Positions 1 through 5,692 of a stretch of DNA of 5,692 nucleotides are shown here, piece after piece. Source of the stretch: an uncultured Bacillota bacterium (GTDB lineage: Bacteria > Bacillota > Sulfobacillia > UBA995 > UBA9673); the NCBI GenBank assembly GCA_937863905.1, contig CALMHV010000304.1:1-5692 (forward strand). The letters are read 5' to 3'. How positions within the stretch are numbered: the stretch's first letter is position 1; every line of letters starts with the position of its first letter. A model generated the notes under the pieces. It did not search any database, had not been told where the DNA came from, and saw nothing but the letters and a program-made list of their open reading frames with translations. Position numbers and translations under genes: made by a program.

Positions 1-1796
1 CGCTCGATGGCCGCGTAGTAGGCGATGAGTTGGAGAGGGATGGCCGCCAGGATGGGGGCCAGGAGCGGGTCCGTCTTCGGCAGCCAGATGACCTCGTCGG
101 CGTGCTTGGGAATCTCGGCGTCGCCCTCGGTGGCCACGGCGATGACGTGACCGCCCCGCGCCTTGACGACCTGCACGTTCGAGAGGGTCTTGTCCCTCAA
201 CTCCGGCTGGGTGGACACCGCGATCACGGGCACCCCCTTCTCGATGAGGGCCAGCGTCCCGTGCTTGAGCTCGCCGGCCGCGATGGCCTCGGCGTGGATG
301 TAGGAGATCTCCTTGAGTTTGAGTTGGCCCTCCATGGCCACGGCCAGGTCCAGGCCGCGCCCGATGTAGAAGACGTCGTTCCACTCGGCGAGGCGCCGGG
401 CGACCGCCTTCACTTGCTCGGCCCGGTCGAGGACCCTCTCCGCCAATTCCGGCAGGCGCCGACATTCGTCGAGGATTTCGGCCGCCCGCTCGGCCCGTAG
501 GGTCCCGCGCGCCACCCCGATGTGGGTGGCCAGGAGAGCGAAGGCCAGGAGCTGCGCCGTGTAGGCTTTGGTCGAGGCCACGGCTATCTCCGGGCCGGCC
601 CGCGTGTAGATGATCTCATCGGCCTCCCGGGCCACCGAGCTGCCGACCACGTTCGTGATGGCCACCGTGCGGCCGCCCCGCCGCGTCATGTCGCGCTGGG
701 CCGCCAGAGTGTCCAGGGTCTCGCCGGATTGACTGACCACGACGAGCATGTCCCCGGGCTTCATGATGACGTTGCGGTAGCGGAATTCGGAGGCGATGTC
801 CGCCTCCACGGGGAGGCGCGCCAGCCGCTCGATGAGGTGCTTGCCGACCAGACCGGCGTGGAAGGCCGTGCCGCAGGCGGTGATGAACACGCGGTCGAGG
901 GCCACGACCTCCTCGGTGTCCAGGACGCCCTTGTCGAACAGGATGCCCGTCTCGGCCGGGCTCTTCGGCCCGCCCGGCACGAGCCGCCCGGCCAGGGTCT
1001 GCTTGAGACAGGCGGGCTGCTCGAAGATCTCCTTGAGCATAAAGTGCGGGAAGCCGCCCTTCTCGGCCGCCTCCACGTCCCACTCCACGTCCAGGGGCTC
1101 GCGCTCGACCGCCTGGCCGGCACGGTCGGTGATCTTGACCCCCCCGCGCTCCGCGACGGCCATGTCCCCTTCCTCCAGGACGATGATGCGCCGCGTGTGC
1201 CGGAGGATGGCCGGGATGTCGGAGGCGATGAAGCTCTCACCGTCGCCAATCCCCACGACCAGCGGGTTATCCTTGCGCACGGCGACCAGGCGATCCGGCT
1301 CGTCCGTCCGGAGAACGACGATGGCGTAGTAGCCTTCGAGGTCGGCCACCGCCCGCCGGACCGCCGCGACCAGGTCGCCGGCGTAGTACTCCTCGACCAG
1401 GTGCGGGATGACCTCCGAGTCGGTCTCCGAGCGAAAGCGGTGTCCGGCGGCCTCCAGACGCTGCCTCAGGATGAGGTAGTTCTCGATGACCCCGTTGTGG
1501 ACGACGGCTATCTTGCCCTCGCAGTCCGTGTGCGGGTGCGCGTTCTGGTCGGACGGCTTGCCGTGCGTCGCCCAGCGGGTGTGCCCGATGCCCACGGTGC
1601 TCTGGGGCGGGCTCTGCCGGGCCAGCTTCTCGATGAGGTCGTCGATGCGCCCCTCGGTCTTGGTCAGGCCCACCTTGCCCTTCCCGGCCACGGCCACTCC
1701 GGCCGAGTCGTAGCCGCGATACTCGAGCCGCTTGAGTCCTTCAAGAATGACCGGCAAGGCCGGTCGGCGGCCGATGTAGCCCACGATGCCACACAT
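1..1796 (-). CDS. glmS: Glutamine--fructose-6-phosphate aminotransferase (isomerizing), 3'-truncated by window edge
   Basis: Cytoplasmic enzyme making glucosamine-6-phosphate from fructose-6-phosphate and glutamine, the first committed step of UDP-GlcNAc and peptidoglycan synthesis. The protein begins MCGIVGYIG, so Cys2 becomes the N-terminal nucleophile of the class II glutaminase domain (about residues 1-220). HTRWATHG (72-79) and HNG (100-102) are glutaminase motifs. Two SIS sugar-isomerase domains follow: CGTA at 308-311 and SQSGET at 355-360 bind the sugar phosphate. E496 (in KLKEISYIHAEA) and H512 (in GELKHG) match the isomerase residues Glu488 and His504 of E. coli GlmS at a constant offset of +8. 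By that offset the catalytic Lys (E. coli 603) would be residue 611, so the 598 codons present lack roughly the last 19. This is an edge effect, not a broken gene. The ATG start is fixed by the N-terminal Cys requirement and by GGAGGA 8 bases upstream. A ribozyme precedes it. CGTA instead of the E. coli CGTS is, as I recall, a common family variant. Confidence 0.97.
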   Translation of the reverse strand, partial: MCGIVGYIGRRPALPVILEGLKRLEYRGYDSAGVAVAGKGKVGLTKTEGRIDDLIEKLARQSPPQSTVGIGHTRWATHGKPSDQNAHPHTDCEGKIAVVHNGVIENYLILRQRLEAAGHRFRSETDSEVIPHLVEEYYAGDLVAAVRRAVADLEGYYAIVVLRTDEPDRLVAVRKDNPLVVGIGDGESFIASDIPAILRHTRRIIVLEEGDMAVAERGGVKITDRAGQAVEREPLDVEWDVEAAEKGGFPHFMLKEIFEQPACLKQTLAGRLVPGGPKSPAETGILFDKGVLDTEEVVALDRVFITACGTAFHAGLVGKHLIERLARLPVEADIASEFRYRNVIMKPGDMLVVVSQSGETLDTLAAQRDMTRRGGRTVAITNVVGSSVAREADEIIYTRAGPEIAVASTKAYTAQLLAFALLATHIGVARGTLRAERAAEILDECRRLPELAERVLDRAEQVKAVARRLAEWNDVFYIGRGLDLAVAMEGQLKLKEISYIHAEAIAAGELKHGTLALIEKGVPVIAVSTQPELRDKTLSNVQVVKARGGHVIAVATEGDAEIPKHADEVIWLPKTDPLLAPILAAIPLQLIAYYAAIE

Positions 1797-1804
1797 CTAC
1801 CGGT

Positions 1805-1810
1805 TCCTCC
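1805..1810 (-). promoter_or_regulatory. Ribosome binding site of glmS
   Basis: On the minus strand, GGAGGA lies 8 bases before the ATG at 1796. It is a near-perfect Shine-Dalgarno sequence and confirms the start whose second codon is the catalytic Cys. Confidence 0.9.
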
Positions 1811-1820
1811 AATCAAAGTG

Positions 1821-1855
1821 AAAACCGCGCTACCTCCACCAGGGGGGAACGCGGT
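1821..1855 (-). terminator. Terminator-like hairpin in the glmS leader (tentative)
   Basis: On the minus strand, ACCGCG (1855-1850) is fully complementary to CGCGGT (1829-1824). Inside it, a C-run (1847-1842) can partly pair with GGAGG (1836-1832), and the stem is followed by TTTT (1824-1821). The shape resembles an intrinsic terminator, but the T-run is short and the inner stem has a mismatch. It sits between the ribozyme and the ribosome binding site, about 10 bases upstream of the latter. It could be a weak attenuator, a structure that stabilises the mRNA, or chance in GC-rich DNA. I infer no mechanism. Confidence 0.3.
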
Positions 1856-1906
1856 CAGCATGGCCCGCAAGAAAGCATATATGCGGCGATTTGTTACGTC
1901 GCATCA

Positions 1907-2040
1907 GGCTCCCTTTGTCCCGCCCGTCACCGGGCGGCTTTGTGGAGCCGTTCGGCCTGCGCTAGGCCGCCGGGCACCCGCCGAAAGCTTCGAATAACCC
2001 GGACCTCGTCGACTCCCGCAACCCTGGGAGTCCTGGCGCT
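1907..2040 (-). ncRNA. glmS self-cleaving ribozyme/riboswitch (glucosamine-6-phosphate activated)
   Basis: This cis-acting RNA cleaves itself when GlcN6P binds as cofactor and so lowers glmS expression. In B. subtilis the 5'-hydroxyl product is degraded by RNase J1. Conserved primary sequence is visible: AGCGCCAGGACT at the 5' end, GACGAGG at 2010-2004, and a TTATTCGAA...TTTCGGCGG segment. By homology the cut lies between A2040 and G2039. Helices can be drawn by hand. P1 pairs 2032-2026 with 2017-2011 (7 bp). P2 pairs 2002-1998 with 1974-1970. An inner hairpin pairs CGAA 1992-1989 with TTCG 1985-1982. P3 pairs 1969-1964 with 1958-1953. P4.1 pairs 1949-1944 with 1912-1907. P4 pairs 1937-1932 with 1925-1920, with a GGTGAC loop as in B. 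subtilis. Several stems differ in sequence from the B. subtilis RNA yet still pair, which is compensatory change. The cut site is 57 bases after the glmM stop, and the domain ends 110 bases before glmS. Confidence 0.95.
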
Positions 2041-2097
2041 TGAACCAATCTGCCGCTTGCCTTCCTCGCGTCTGGTGACCTTCCCCGTCGGAGGGGT
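2041..2097 (-). other. Spacer between glmM stop and ribozyme cleavage site; no promoter recognised
   Basis: These 57 bases follow the glmM stop. They hold a small hairpin (CCCC 2096-2093 with GGGG 2086-2083) that has no T-run, so I do not call it a terminator. I see no convincing -35/-10 pair here or in the last 100 bases of glmM. The sequence itself therefore favours read-through from glmM into the ribozyme and glmS, although a divergent promoter cannot be excluded by eye. Confidence 0.5.
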
Positions 2098-3522
2098 TCA
2101 CTCTCCTTTGGGTTCCTGGCTTTGGACTATCTCACCCCCCAATTCGGCCGCAACCACCCGGGCCAGGGTCAAGGCCATCTCGCCGATACGCTTGGCGTCG
2201 CGACCCTCTATCATTATGCGAACGAGCGGCTCGGTACCCGACGAGCGAACCAGCACGCTCCCGGTGTGGCCCAAAGCCTCACGCACCCGCTCGATGGCGG
2301 TGGCCACCTTCTCGCTGGTCTCGAGCTTATCCTTTTTCTGCACCTTCACGTTGACGAGCACCTGCGGCAGCTTGACGACCTTCCCGGCCAGTTCGGAGAG
2401 CGTCCGTCCCGACCGCGCGACCACGGACAGAAGGTGCAGCCCGACCAGGATGCCGTCCCCGGTCGTCGCGTACTCGGCCAGGATGACGTGACCCGACTGC
2501 TCCCCGCCCAGCGCGACCCCGGAGGCCAGCATCTCCTGCAGGACCGCCCGGTCTCCGACCGGCGTCCGCGTGACCTTCCCACCCACCTCGCGCAGGGCCA
2601 GGTCGAGGCCTAGGTTCGACATCACCGTGGCCACTACGGTCTTCTTCGGCAGAGCCTTCCGGGCGACGAGGTCTAGGCCGAGGACGGCGAGGATGTGGTC
2701 GCCATCCACGATCCGCCCCTTCTCGTCGGCGGCGATAACCCGGTCACCGTCACCGTCGAAAGCCAGACCGGCGATCGCCCCCTCTTCGGTAACGCGCTTG
2801 GCCATGGCCTCGGGGTTGGTGGAGCCGCACCTCACATTTATGCGGCTTCCGTCCCAGATGTCGTTCATGGCCACGACCCTGGCCCCGGCCCGCCGGAGGA
2901 CCTGGGCGCCGAACCGGGCGGTGGCCCCGAAAGCCAGGTCGGCGATGACCAAGGGCGGCAAGGCGCCGGCCAGCGCCCCTTCGCCACCGACGGAGGTCAC
3001 GAGATGGTCGGCGTAGGCCCGGGCGTGCTGGTGTCCGTCCTTCCGGCAGCCCACGCCGGCGCCGCTCGGGCGGGGCATCCGGTCCTGCTTGGAGAGGACC
3101 TTGGCCTCGACGTCCTCCTCGGCCTCCGGCGAGAGCTTGTACCCGGCGGCGTCGAAGAACTTGACGCCGTTGTCATCGACGGGATTGTGCGAAGCCGAGA
3201 TCATCACCCCGCCGGCCGCGCCGAGGTGCCGGGCAAGGAAGGCCACGCCCGGAGTCGGAACGATGCCGGCATCCAGGACATCCACTCCAACCGAACAGCA
3301 GCCGGCGGTCAGCGCCGCCGCCAGCAGGTCGCCGGAGAGACGCGAGTCCCGCCCGAGCACCAGGAGGGGCCGGTCCGCAGCCTTGGCGTCGCGGCCGTCG
3401 CCGCCCTTCCCCCGAGTCGCGAGATGGTCGGCCCCGGCCCGCCCGATGCGCAGGGTCTGTTCGGGAGTAAGGGTGACATTGGCCACGCCGCGGACGCCAT
3501 CGGTACCGAACAAACCGGGCAA
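2098..3522 (-). CDS. glmM: Phosphoglucosamine mutase
   Basis: GlmM interconverts glucosamine-6-phosphate and glucosamine-1-phosphate in the cytoplasm, the second step toward UDP-GlcNAc. The 474-residue protein has all hallmarks of the alpha-D-phosphohexomutase superfamily. The N-terminus is PGLFGTDGVRG. The phosphoserine loop ISASHNP has catalytic Ser111. The magnesium loop is DGDGDR (256-261), the sugar-binding loop GGEQSGH (339-345), and the phosphate-binding loop RSSGTEP (426-432). Members are usually about 445-450 residues. The excess includes a Gly/Asp/Lys-rich insertion near residues 37-51 and a short C-terminal tail. The start is TTG, preceded 8 bases upstream by a long GGGGAGGAG. The next in-frame TTG is too far from that site and would remove the FGTDG context. 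The gene lies 34 bases after cdaR and 301 before glmS. In B. subtilis and other studied species GlmM also binds and inhibits CdaA, which fits its place in this cluster. Confidence 0.97.
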   Translation of the reverse strand: MPGLFGTDGVRGVANVTLTPEQTLRIGRAGADHLATRGKGGDGRDAKAADRPLLVLGRDSRLSGDLLAAALTAGCCSVGVDVLDAGIVPTPGVAFLARHLGAAGGVMISASHNPVDDNGVKFFDAAGYKLSPEAEEDVEAKVLSKQDRMPRPSGAGVGCRKDGHQHARAYADHLVTSVGGEGALAGALPPLVIADLAFGATARFGAQVLRRAGARVVAMNDIWDGSRINVRCGSTNPEAMAKRVTEEGAIAGLAFDGDGDRVIAADEKGRIVDGDHILAVLGLDLVARKALPKKTVVATVMSNLGLDLALREVGGKVTRTPVGDRAVLQEMLASGVALGGEQSGHVILAEYATTGDGILVGLHLLSVVARSGRTLSELAGKVVKLPQVLVNVKVQKKDKLETSEKVATAIERVREALGHTGSVLVRSSGTEPLVRIMIEGRDAKRIGEMALTLARVVAAELGGEIVQSQEPKGE

Positions 3523-3530
3523 GGGCCTAT

Positions 3531-3539
3531 CTCCTCCCC
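3531..3539 (-). promoter_or_regulatory. Ribosome binding site deciding the TTG start of glmM
   Basis: GGGGAGGAG on the minus strand ends 8 bases before TTG at 3522. No in-frame ATG or GTG is better placed, so this site settles the unusual start codon. Confidence 0.85.
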
Positions 3540-3556
3540 AAGACCAAGAGCGGTGC

Positions 3557-4756
3557 CTACCGACCCAGAAGCAGCGTGACCTGCGACGGCGTGACTTCCG
3601 AGAGGCTGAGGCGGCCCTCGGACCAAGCCGGGAAATCGACGTTCACGGTGAGGGTGGACTGGCCGGCGGACCGCCCGGTAGCGTCCACCCAGACGGCGAG
3701 GTCTCCCGGCACAAGCCGGTCCAGAAGAGCTCGCGGCCCTCTGACCACCACGTCGACGGTGAGCGGGGAGACGGTGGCCGTCAGCCCGGACGGGGCGTTG
3801 CGCACCGTCACGGGCAGGGCCAGGAAGCCGCGCGAGGCCCCGATCTCGACGACGACCTCGACCTGAAGCGGCACCACCGACACCACTCCCGCCGGGACCA
3901 CGAGGTCGGCCAGGACGCGCACGTCGGACGTGCTCCCGGAGATGTCCACCGGCACCGTCGCCACATGGTCGAAGTCGATGGCTCCTCCCGGAGCGGGCCG
4001 GACCTCGACCCTGTCCGGGTTACAGGTGATGCGCAGGACGGCGTACCCGGAAGCGGGGCTCCCGGTGAGAATGGGGTCCACGTCGATGCTCTCCGCCGCG
4101 GGCAGCGGGCTGAGGGACACCGTGACGACGATGTCGGCCGGGGTGAAGGTCACTCCGGACAACGGCAGCCCGCCGCCGTCCAGAGCGATGAGCCGCGCCT
4201 TGCCCGAACCGCTGGACCCGGCGGCCCCGACGTCAAGTTCCGCAACGACCTTCATCACCTGTTCGACGACCGAGGCCGGACCGTGGACCGTGGCCATGGC
4301 CGGCTCAACGGCAGGCGTCCCGGCCACGAAACCCTCCGGGATGCCCACGACCCTCGGGTCCACCTGCACCTTGGCTGAAGCCAGGCGCTCGATGGTCACG
4401 GTCACCGAAGCCGGACTGACCTCCACGAGTTCCACGGCGGGCGGCAAGACAACCTCGACCAGATAGTCGGCGGTGCCCGCCCGCGCCCCCTCCAGCGACA
4501 CGGTCGCCTCGAAGTTCTTGGCGGAGAGTTTGTCCGCGATGCGGCGCCGGCAACTGACCGTGATGTTGACCTTGGCCGGGTGGGGGGCGCCGGTCACGAT
4601 GAGATCGGCCGGCGCGTCGCCCGGAGTCACGGTGAGCGCGTCGAAGGTGAAACGGGCCACTGGGTTCCCGACGGCCGAGGCCTGGACCCAGAGGACGAGG
4701 GCCACGAGGACGGCCAGGAGCTGCAGCCCGAGATCCCTATTCAGCAGGCGGCCCAA
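3557..4756 (-). CDS. cdaR: CdaA regulatory protein CdaR (YbbR-domain membrane protein)
   Basis: CdaR is a membrane-anchored regulator that binds CdaA and modulates c-di-AMP synthesis. The preferred TTG start gives 399 residues: a short Arg-containing cytoplasmic N-terminus (MGRLLNRDLG), one hydrophobic segment at about 8-27, then an extracytoplasmic region of four YbbR-type beta repeats. The repeats end in similar strands at about 113-124 (VSPASVTVTIER), 203-215 (FTPADIVVTVSL), 293-306 (VVPLQVEVVVEI) and 387-398 (VTPSQVTLLLGR). The protein stops right after repeat four and lacks the long Asn/Asp/Gln-rich tail of the B. subtilis protein. A GTG at 4795 in the same frame would add 13 residues but has no ribosome binding site, whereas GGAGGAAGGGG precedes the TTG and the resulting N-terminus resembles known family members. 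With the TTG start the gene overlaps the end of cdaA by 20 bases, so translational coupling is likely. Confidence 0.92.
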   Translation of the reverse strand: MGRLLNRDLGLQLLAVLVALVLWVQASAVGNPVARFTFDALTVTPGDAPADLIVTGAPHPAKVNITVSCRRRIADKLSAKNFEATVSLEGARAGTADYLVEVVLPPAVELVEVSPASVTVTIERLASAKVQVDPRVVGIPEGFVAGTPAVEPAMATVHGPASVVEQVMKVVAELDVGAAGSSGSGKARLIALDGGGLPLSGVTFTPADIVVTVSLSPLPAAESIDVDPILTGSPASGYAVLRITCNPDRVEVRPAPGGAIDFDHVATVPVDISGSTSDVRVLADLVVPAGVVSVVPLQVEVVVEIGASRGFLALPVTVRNAPSGLTATVSPLTVDVVVRGPRALLDRLVPGDLAVWVDATGRSAGQSTLTVNVDFPAWSEGRLSLSEVTPSQVTLLLGR

Positions 4757-5630
4757 TTCCCGTCCCCTTCCTCCGGCCCGTCCCGGAAGCGCCACTCGTG
4801 GCCCGTGTCGCCAGGAAACGCAGGAGCCCGCCGCCCGCGGCGGGGGACAAGCCCGCCGATCTCATGAAGAGCTTGAGCATGTCGCGCAGGGTCGAATCGT
4901 CGAGATGACGCATCAGCTTTCCGGCGTTGGCCAAAGACAGCGTTCCGGTCTCCTCAGAGATGACCAGGACCAGGGCGTCGGACTGCTCGGTGAGCCCGAC
5001 GGCGGCGCGGTGCCGGGTCCCAAGTTCCCTTCCGAGGTTCTGGTTCTCCGACAGGGGCAGAAAACAGCCGGCGGCGACGATGCGGTTGCCGCGCACGATG
5101 ACCGCGCCGTCGTGGAGCGGGGCGTTCGGCACGAAGAGGTTGATGAGAAAGGCCGAGGAGACCAGCCCGTCGATGGGCGTCCCGGTCTCGGCGACATCCT
5201 TGAGACCCGTCTCGCGTTCGACGACGATGAGCGCCCCGATCTTGTTGCGGGCGAGGACATCGCAGGCCCCGGCAATCTCGTGGATGACCTTGGCGAGTTC
5301 CTCGTCCGGCAGCATGGCCGCGGATGGGGCGAACAGGCGGCCCCGGCCGAGCTGCTCCAGGGCGCGTCGCAGTTCGGGCTGGAAGACGACGGGCACGGCC
5401 ACGACAAGGGCCATCTGGGCGTAGTTGAGAATGAAAACGACCGTGGTAAGCTCGAGCCAGTGGGCGAAGATGCCCGCGATGATCAGGACCACGATGCCCT
5501 TGACGAGCTGAACCGCCCGCGTCCCCCGGATGAGAAGGAACAACCGGAAGAAGACGTAGGCGACGATGGCGATGTCCAGAGTGTCCCAGATCAGGCGATA
5601 ATCACTGAAAATTGAGGGCACCGGGTTCAC
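4737..5630 (-). CDS. cdaA: Membrane diadenylate cyclase CdaA (DAC/DisA_N domain)
   Basis: CdaA condenses two ATP into cyclic di-AMP, an often essential second messenger controlling potassium and osmolyte transport and cell-wall homeostasis. The 297-residue protein has three predicted N-terminal hydrophobic segments (about 18-34, 45-58 and 64-83). The conserved FQPELRRALEQLGRG (83-97) links them to the cytoplasmic cyclase domain. That domain carries the catalytic PLHDGAVIV (DGA at 174-176), GTRHRAAVG (204-212, with the RHR motif) and SEETG (225-229), so it should be active. The length is close to the B. subtilis enzyme (about 273). The extra residues form a Gly/Ala/Ser/Arg-rich, probably disordered C-terminus from about 264 that is encoded partly over the cdaR start. 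The start is GTG at 5630. A second in-frame GTG at 5621 is better spaced from AGGTGA at 5632-5627 and would shorten the protein by three residues. Confidence 0.96.
   Translation of the reverse strand: MNPVPSIFSDYRLIWDTLDIAIVAYVFFRLFLLIRGTRAVQLVKGIVVLIIAGIFAHWLELTTVVFILNYAQMALVVAVPVVFQPELRRALEQLGRGRLFAPSAAMLPDEELAKVIHEIAGACDVLARNKIGALIVVERETGLKDVAETGTPIDGLVSSAFLINLFVPNAPLHDGAVIVRGNRIVAAGCFLPLSENQNLGRELGTRHRAAVGLTEQSDALVLVISEETGTLSLANAGKLMRHLDDSTLRDMLKLFMRSAGLSPAAGGGLLRFLATRATSGASGTGRRKGTGIGPPAE
4764..4774 (-). promoter_or_regulatory. Ribosome binding site favouring the TTG start of cdaR
   Basis: GGAGGAAGGGG on the minus strand lies inside the 3' end of cdaA. Its AGGGG part is 7 bases and its GGAGG part 13 bases from the TTG at 4756. 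No comparable site precedes the alternative GTG at 4795. The spacing from the stronger GGAGG core is a little long, so the start remains probable rather than certain. Confidence 0.6.
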
Positions 5631-5632
5631 CT
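5627..5632 (-). promoter_or_regulatory. Possible ribosome binding site of cdaA
   Basis: AGGTGA on the minus strand matches six bases of the Shine-Dalgarno consensus and is 5 bases before GTG at 5621. It overlaps the upstream GTG at 5630, which has no other visible site. This mildly favours the 294-residue form of CdaA. Confidence 0.4.
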
Positions 5633-5692
5633 TATCGGCAGAGTGGGTCGCGCTGGCGAGCGGCCTCTTGTCTTCTACAGGTGGCCGAACAA
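5631..5692 (-). other. Upstream region of cdaA, nothing recognised
   Basis: These 62 bases precede cdaA. I see no credible -35/-10 pair, no terminator and no open reading frame that can be supported. The operon promoter, if it is close, probably lies beyond the right edge of the window. Confidence 0.4.

Noticed and set aside
1861..1878. Tiny minus-strand open frame beginning with the ATG at 1878 in the glmS leader
   Set aside because: It reaches a stop after seven codons and has no ribosome binding site, so there is no support for a leader peptide.
1875..1906. Possible promoter for glmS using the TATAT-containing palindrome as -10
   Set aside because: No -35-like hexamer is found 16-18 bases upstream. 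Such a promoter would also bypass the ribozyme, which makes it unlikely.
522..1997. Long plus-strand open frame of 491 codons opposite glmS and the ribozyme
   Set aside because: It is antisense to a clearly conserved glmS. It is rich in Arg, Gly, Asp, Val and His as expected from reading GC-rich codons backwards, has no recognisable domain, and runs through the ribozyme.
2083..2096. Hairpin CCCC/GGGG just after the glmM stop as a terminator
   Set aside because: The stem has only four pairs and no T-run follows, so intrinsic termination is not supported.
3089..4378. Long plus-strand open frame of 429 codons opposite glmM and cdaR
   Set aside because: It spans two real minus-strand genes and their junction, has low-complexity composition and shows no motif. 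It is a GC-driven shadow frame.
4473..5615. Plus-strand open frame of 380 codons opposite cdaR and cdaA
   Set aside because: It lies antisense to the conserved DGA and RHR motifs of CdaA. Its composition and position mark it as a shadow.
1..5692. CRISPR arrays, insertion sequences, tRNA/rRNA genes or a novel defence system
   Set aside because: Nothing of this kind is visible. The window is fully used by four core metabolic and signalling genes plus a known ribozyme, with no direct repeats or foreign-looking composition.

Overview
The window is a compact, single-strand (minus) gene cluster that reads, in transcription order, cdaA - cdaR (ybbR) - glmM - glmS ribozyme - glmS. This is the order known from Bacillus subtilis and many other Bacillota. 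The DNA is very GC-rich by eye, with strongly G/C-ending codons. Bacillota gene order, a glmS ribozyme and high GC together suggest a high-GC member of the Bacillota, such as a Symbiobacterium-, Thermaerobacter- or Limnochordia-like or uncultured lineage. The genus cannot be fixed from this window.

Layout, following transcription from the right edge leftwards. 5631-5692 is a short upstream stretch with no promoter I can support. 4737-5630 encodes the membrane diadenylate cyclase CdaA, which makes c-di-AMP. It overlaps the start of cdaR (3557-4756, TTG start preferred), a single-pass membrane protein with four extracytoplasmic YbbR repeats that regulates CdaA. After 34 bases comes glmM (2098-3522, TTG start), phosphoglucosamine mutase. 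A 301-base gap (1797-2097) then contains a complete glmS self-cleaving ribozyme (1907-2040), a terminator-like hairpin (1821-1855) and a strong ribosome binding site. glmS (1-1796) starts with ATG and runs off the left edge, missing about its last 19 residues.

How the genes work together: GlmS converts fructose-6-phosphate and glutamine to glucosamine-6-phosphate (GlcN6P). GlmM isomerises GlcN6P to glucosamine-1-phosphate, the precursor of UDP-GlcNAc for peptidoglycan. CdaA produces c-di-AMP, which controls potassium and osmotic balance and affects cell-wall integrity. In studied Bacillota, CdaR and GlmM both bind CdaA and modulate it, so the cluster physically joins wall-precursor synthesis to second-messenger output. 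The ribozyme adds feedback, because GlcN6P triggers cleavage of the glmS message. The four genes are well-known families. The most interesting part is the RNA-level control region between glmM and glmS.
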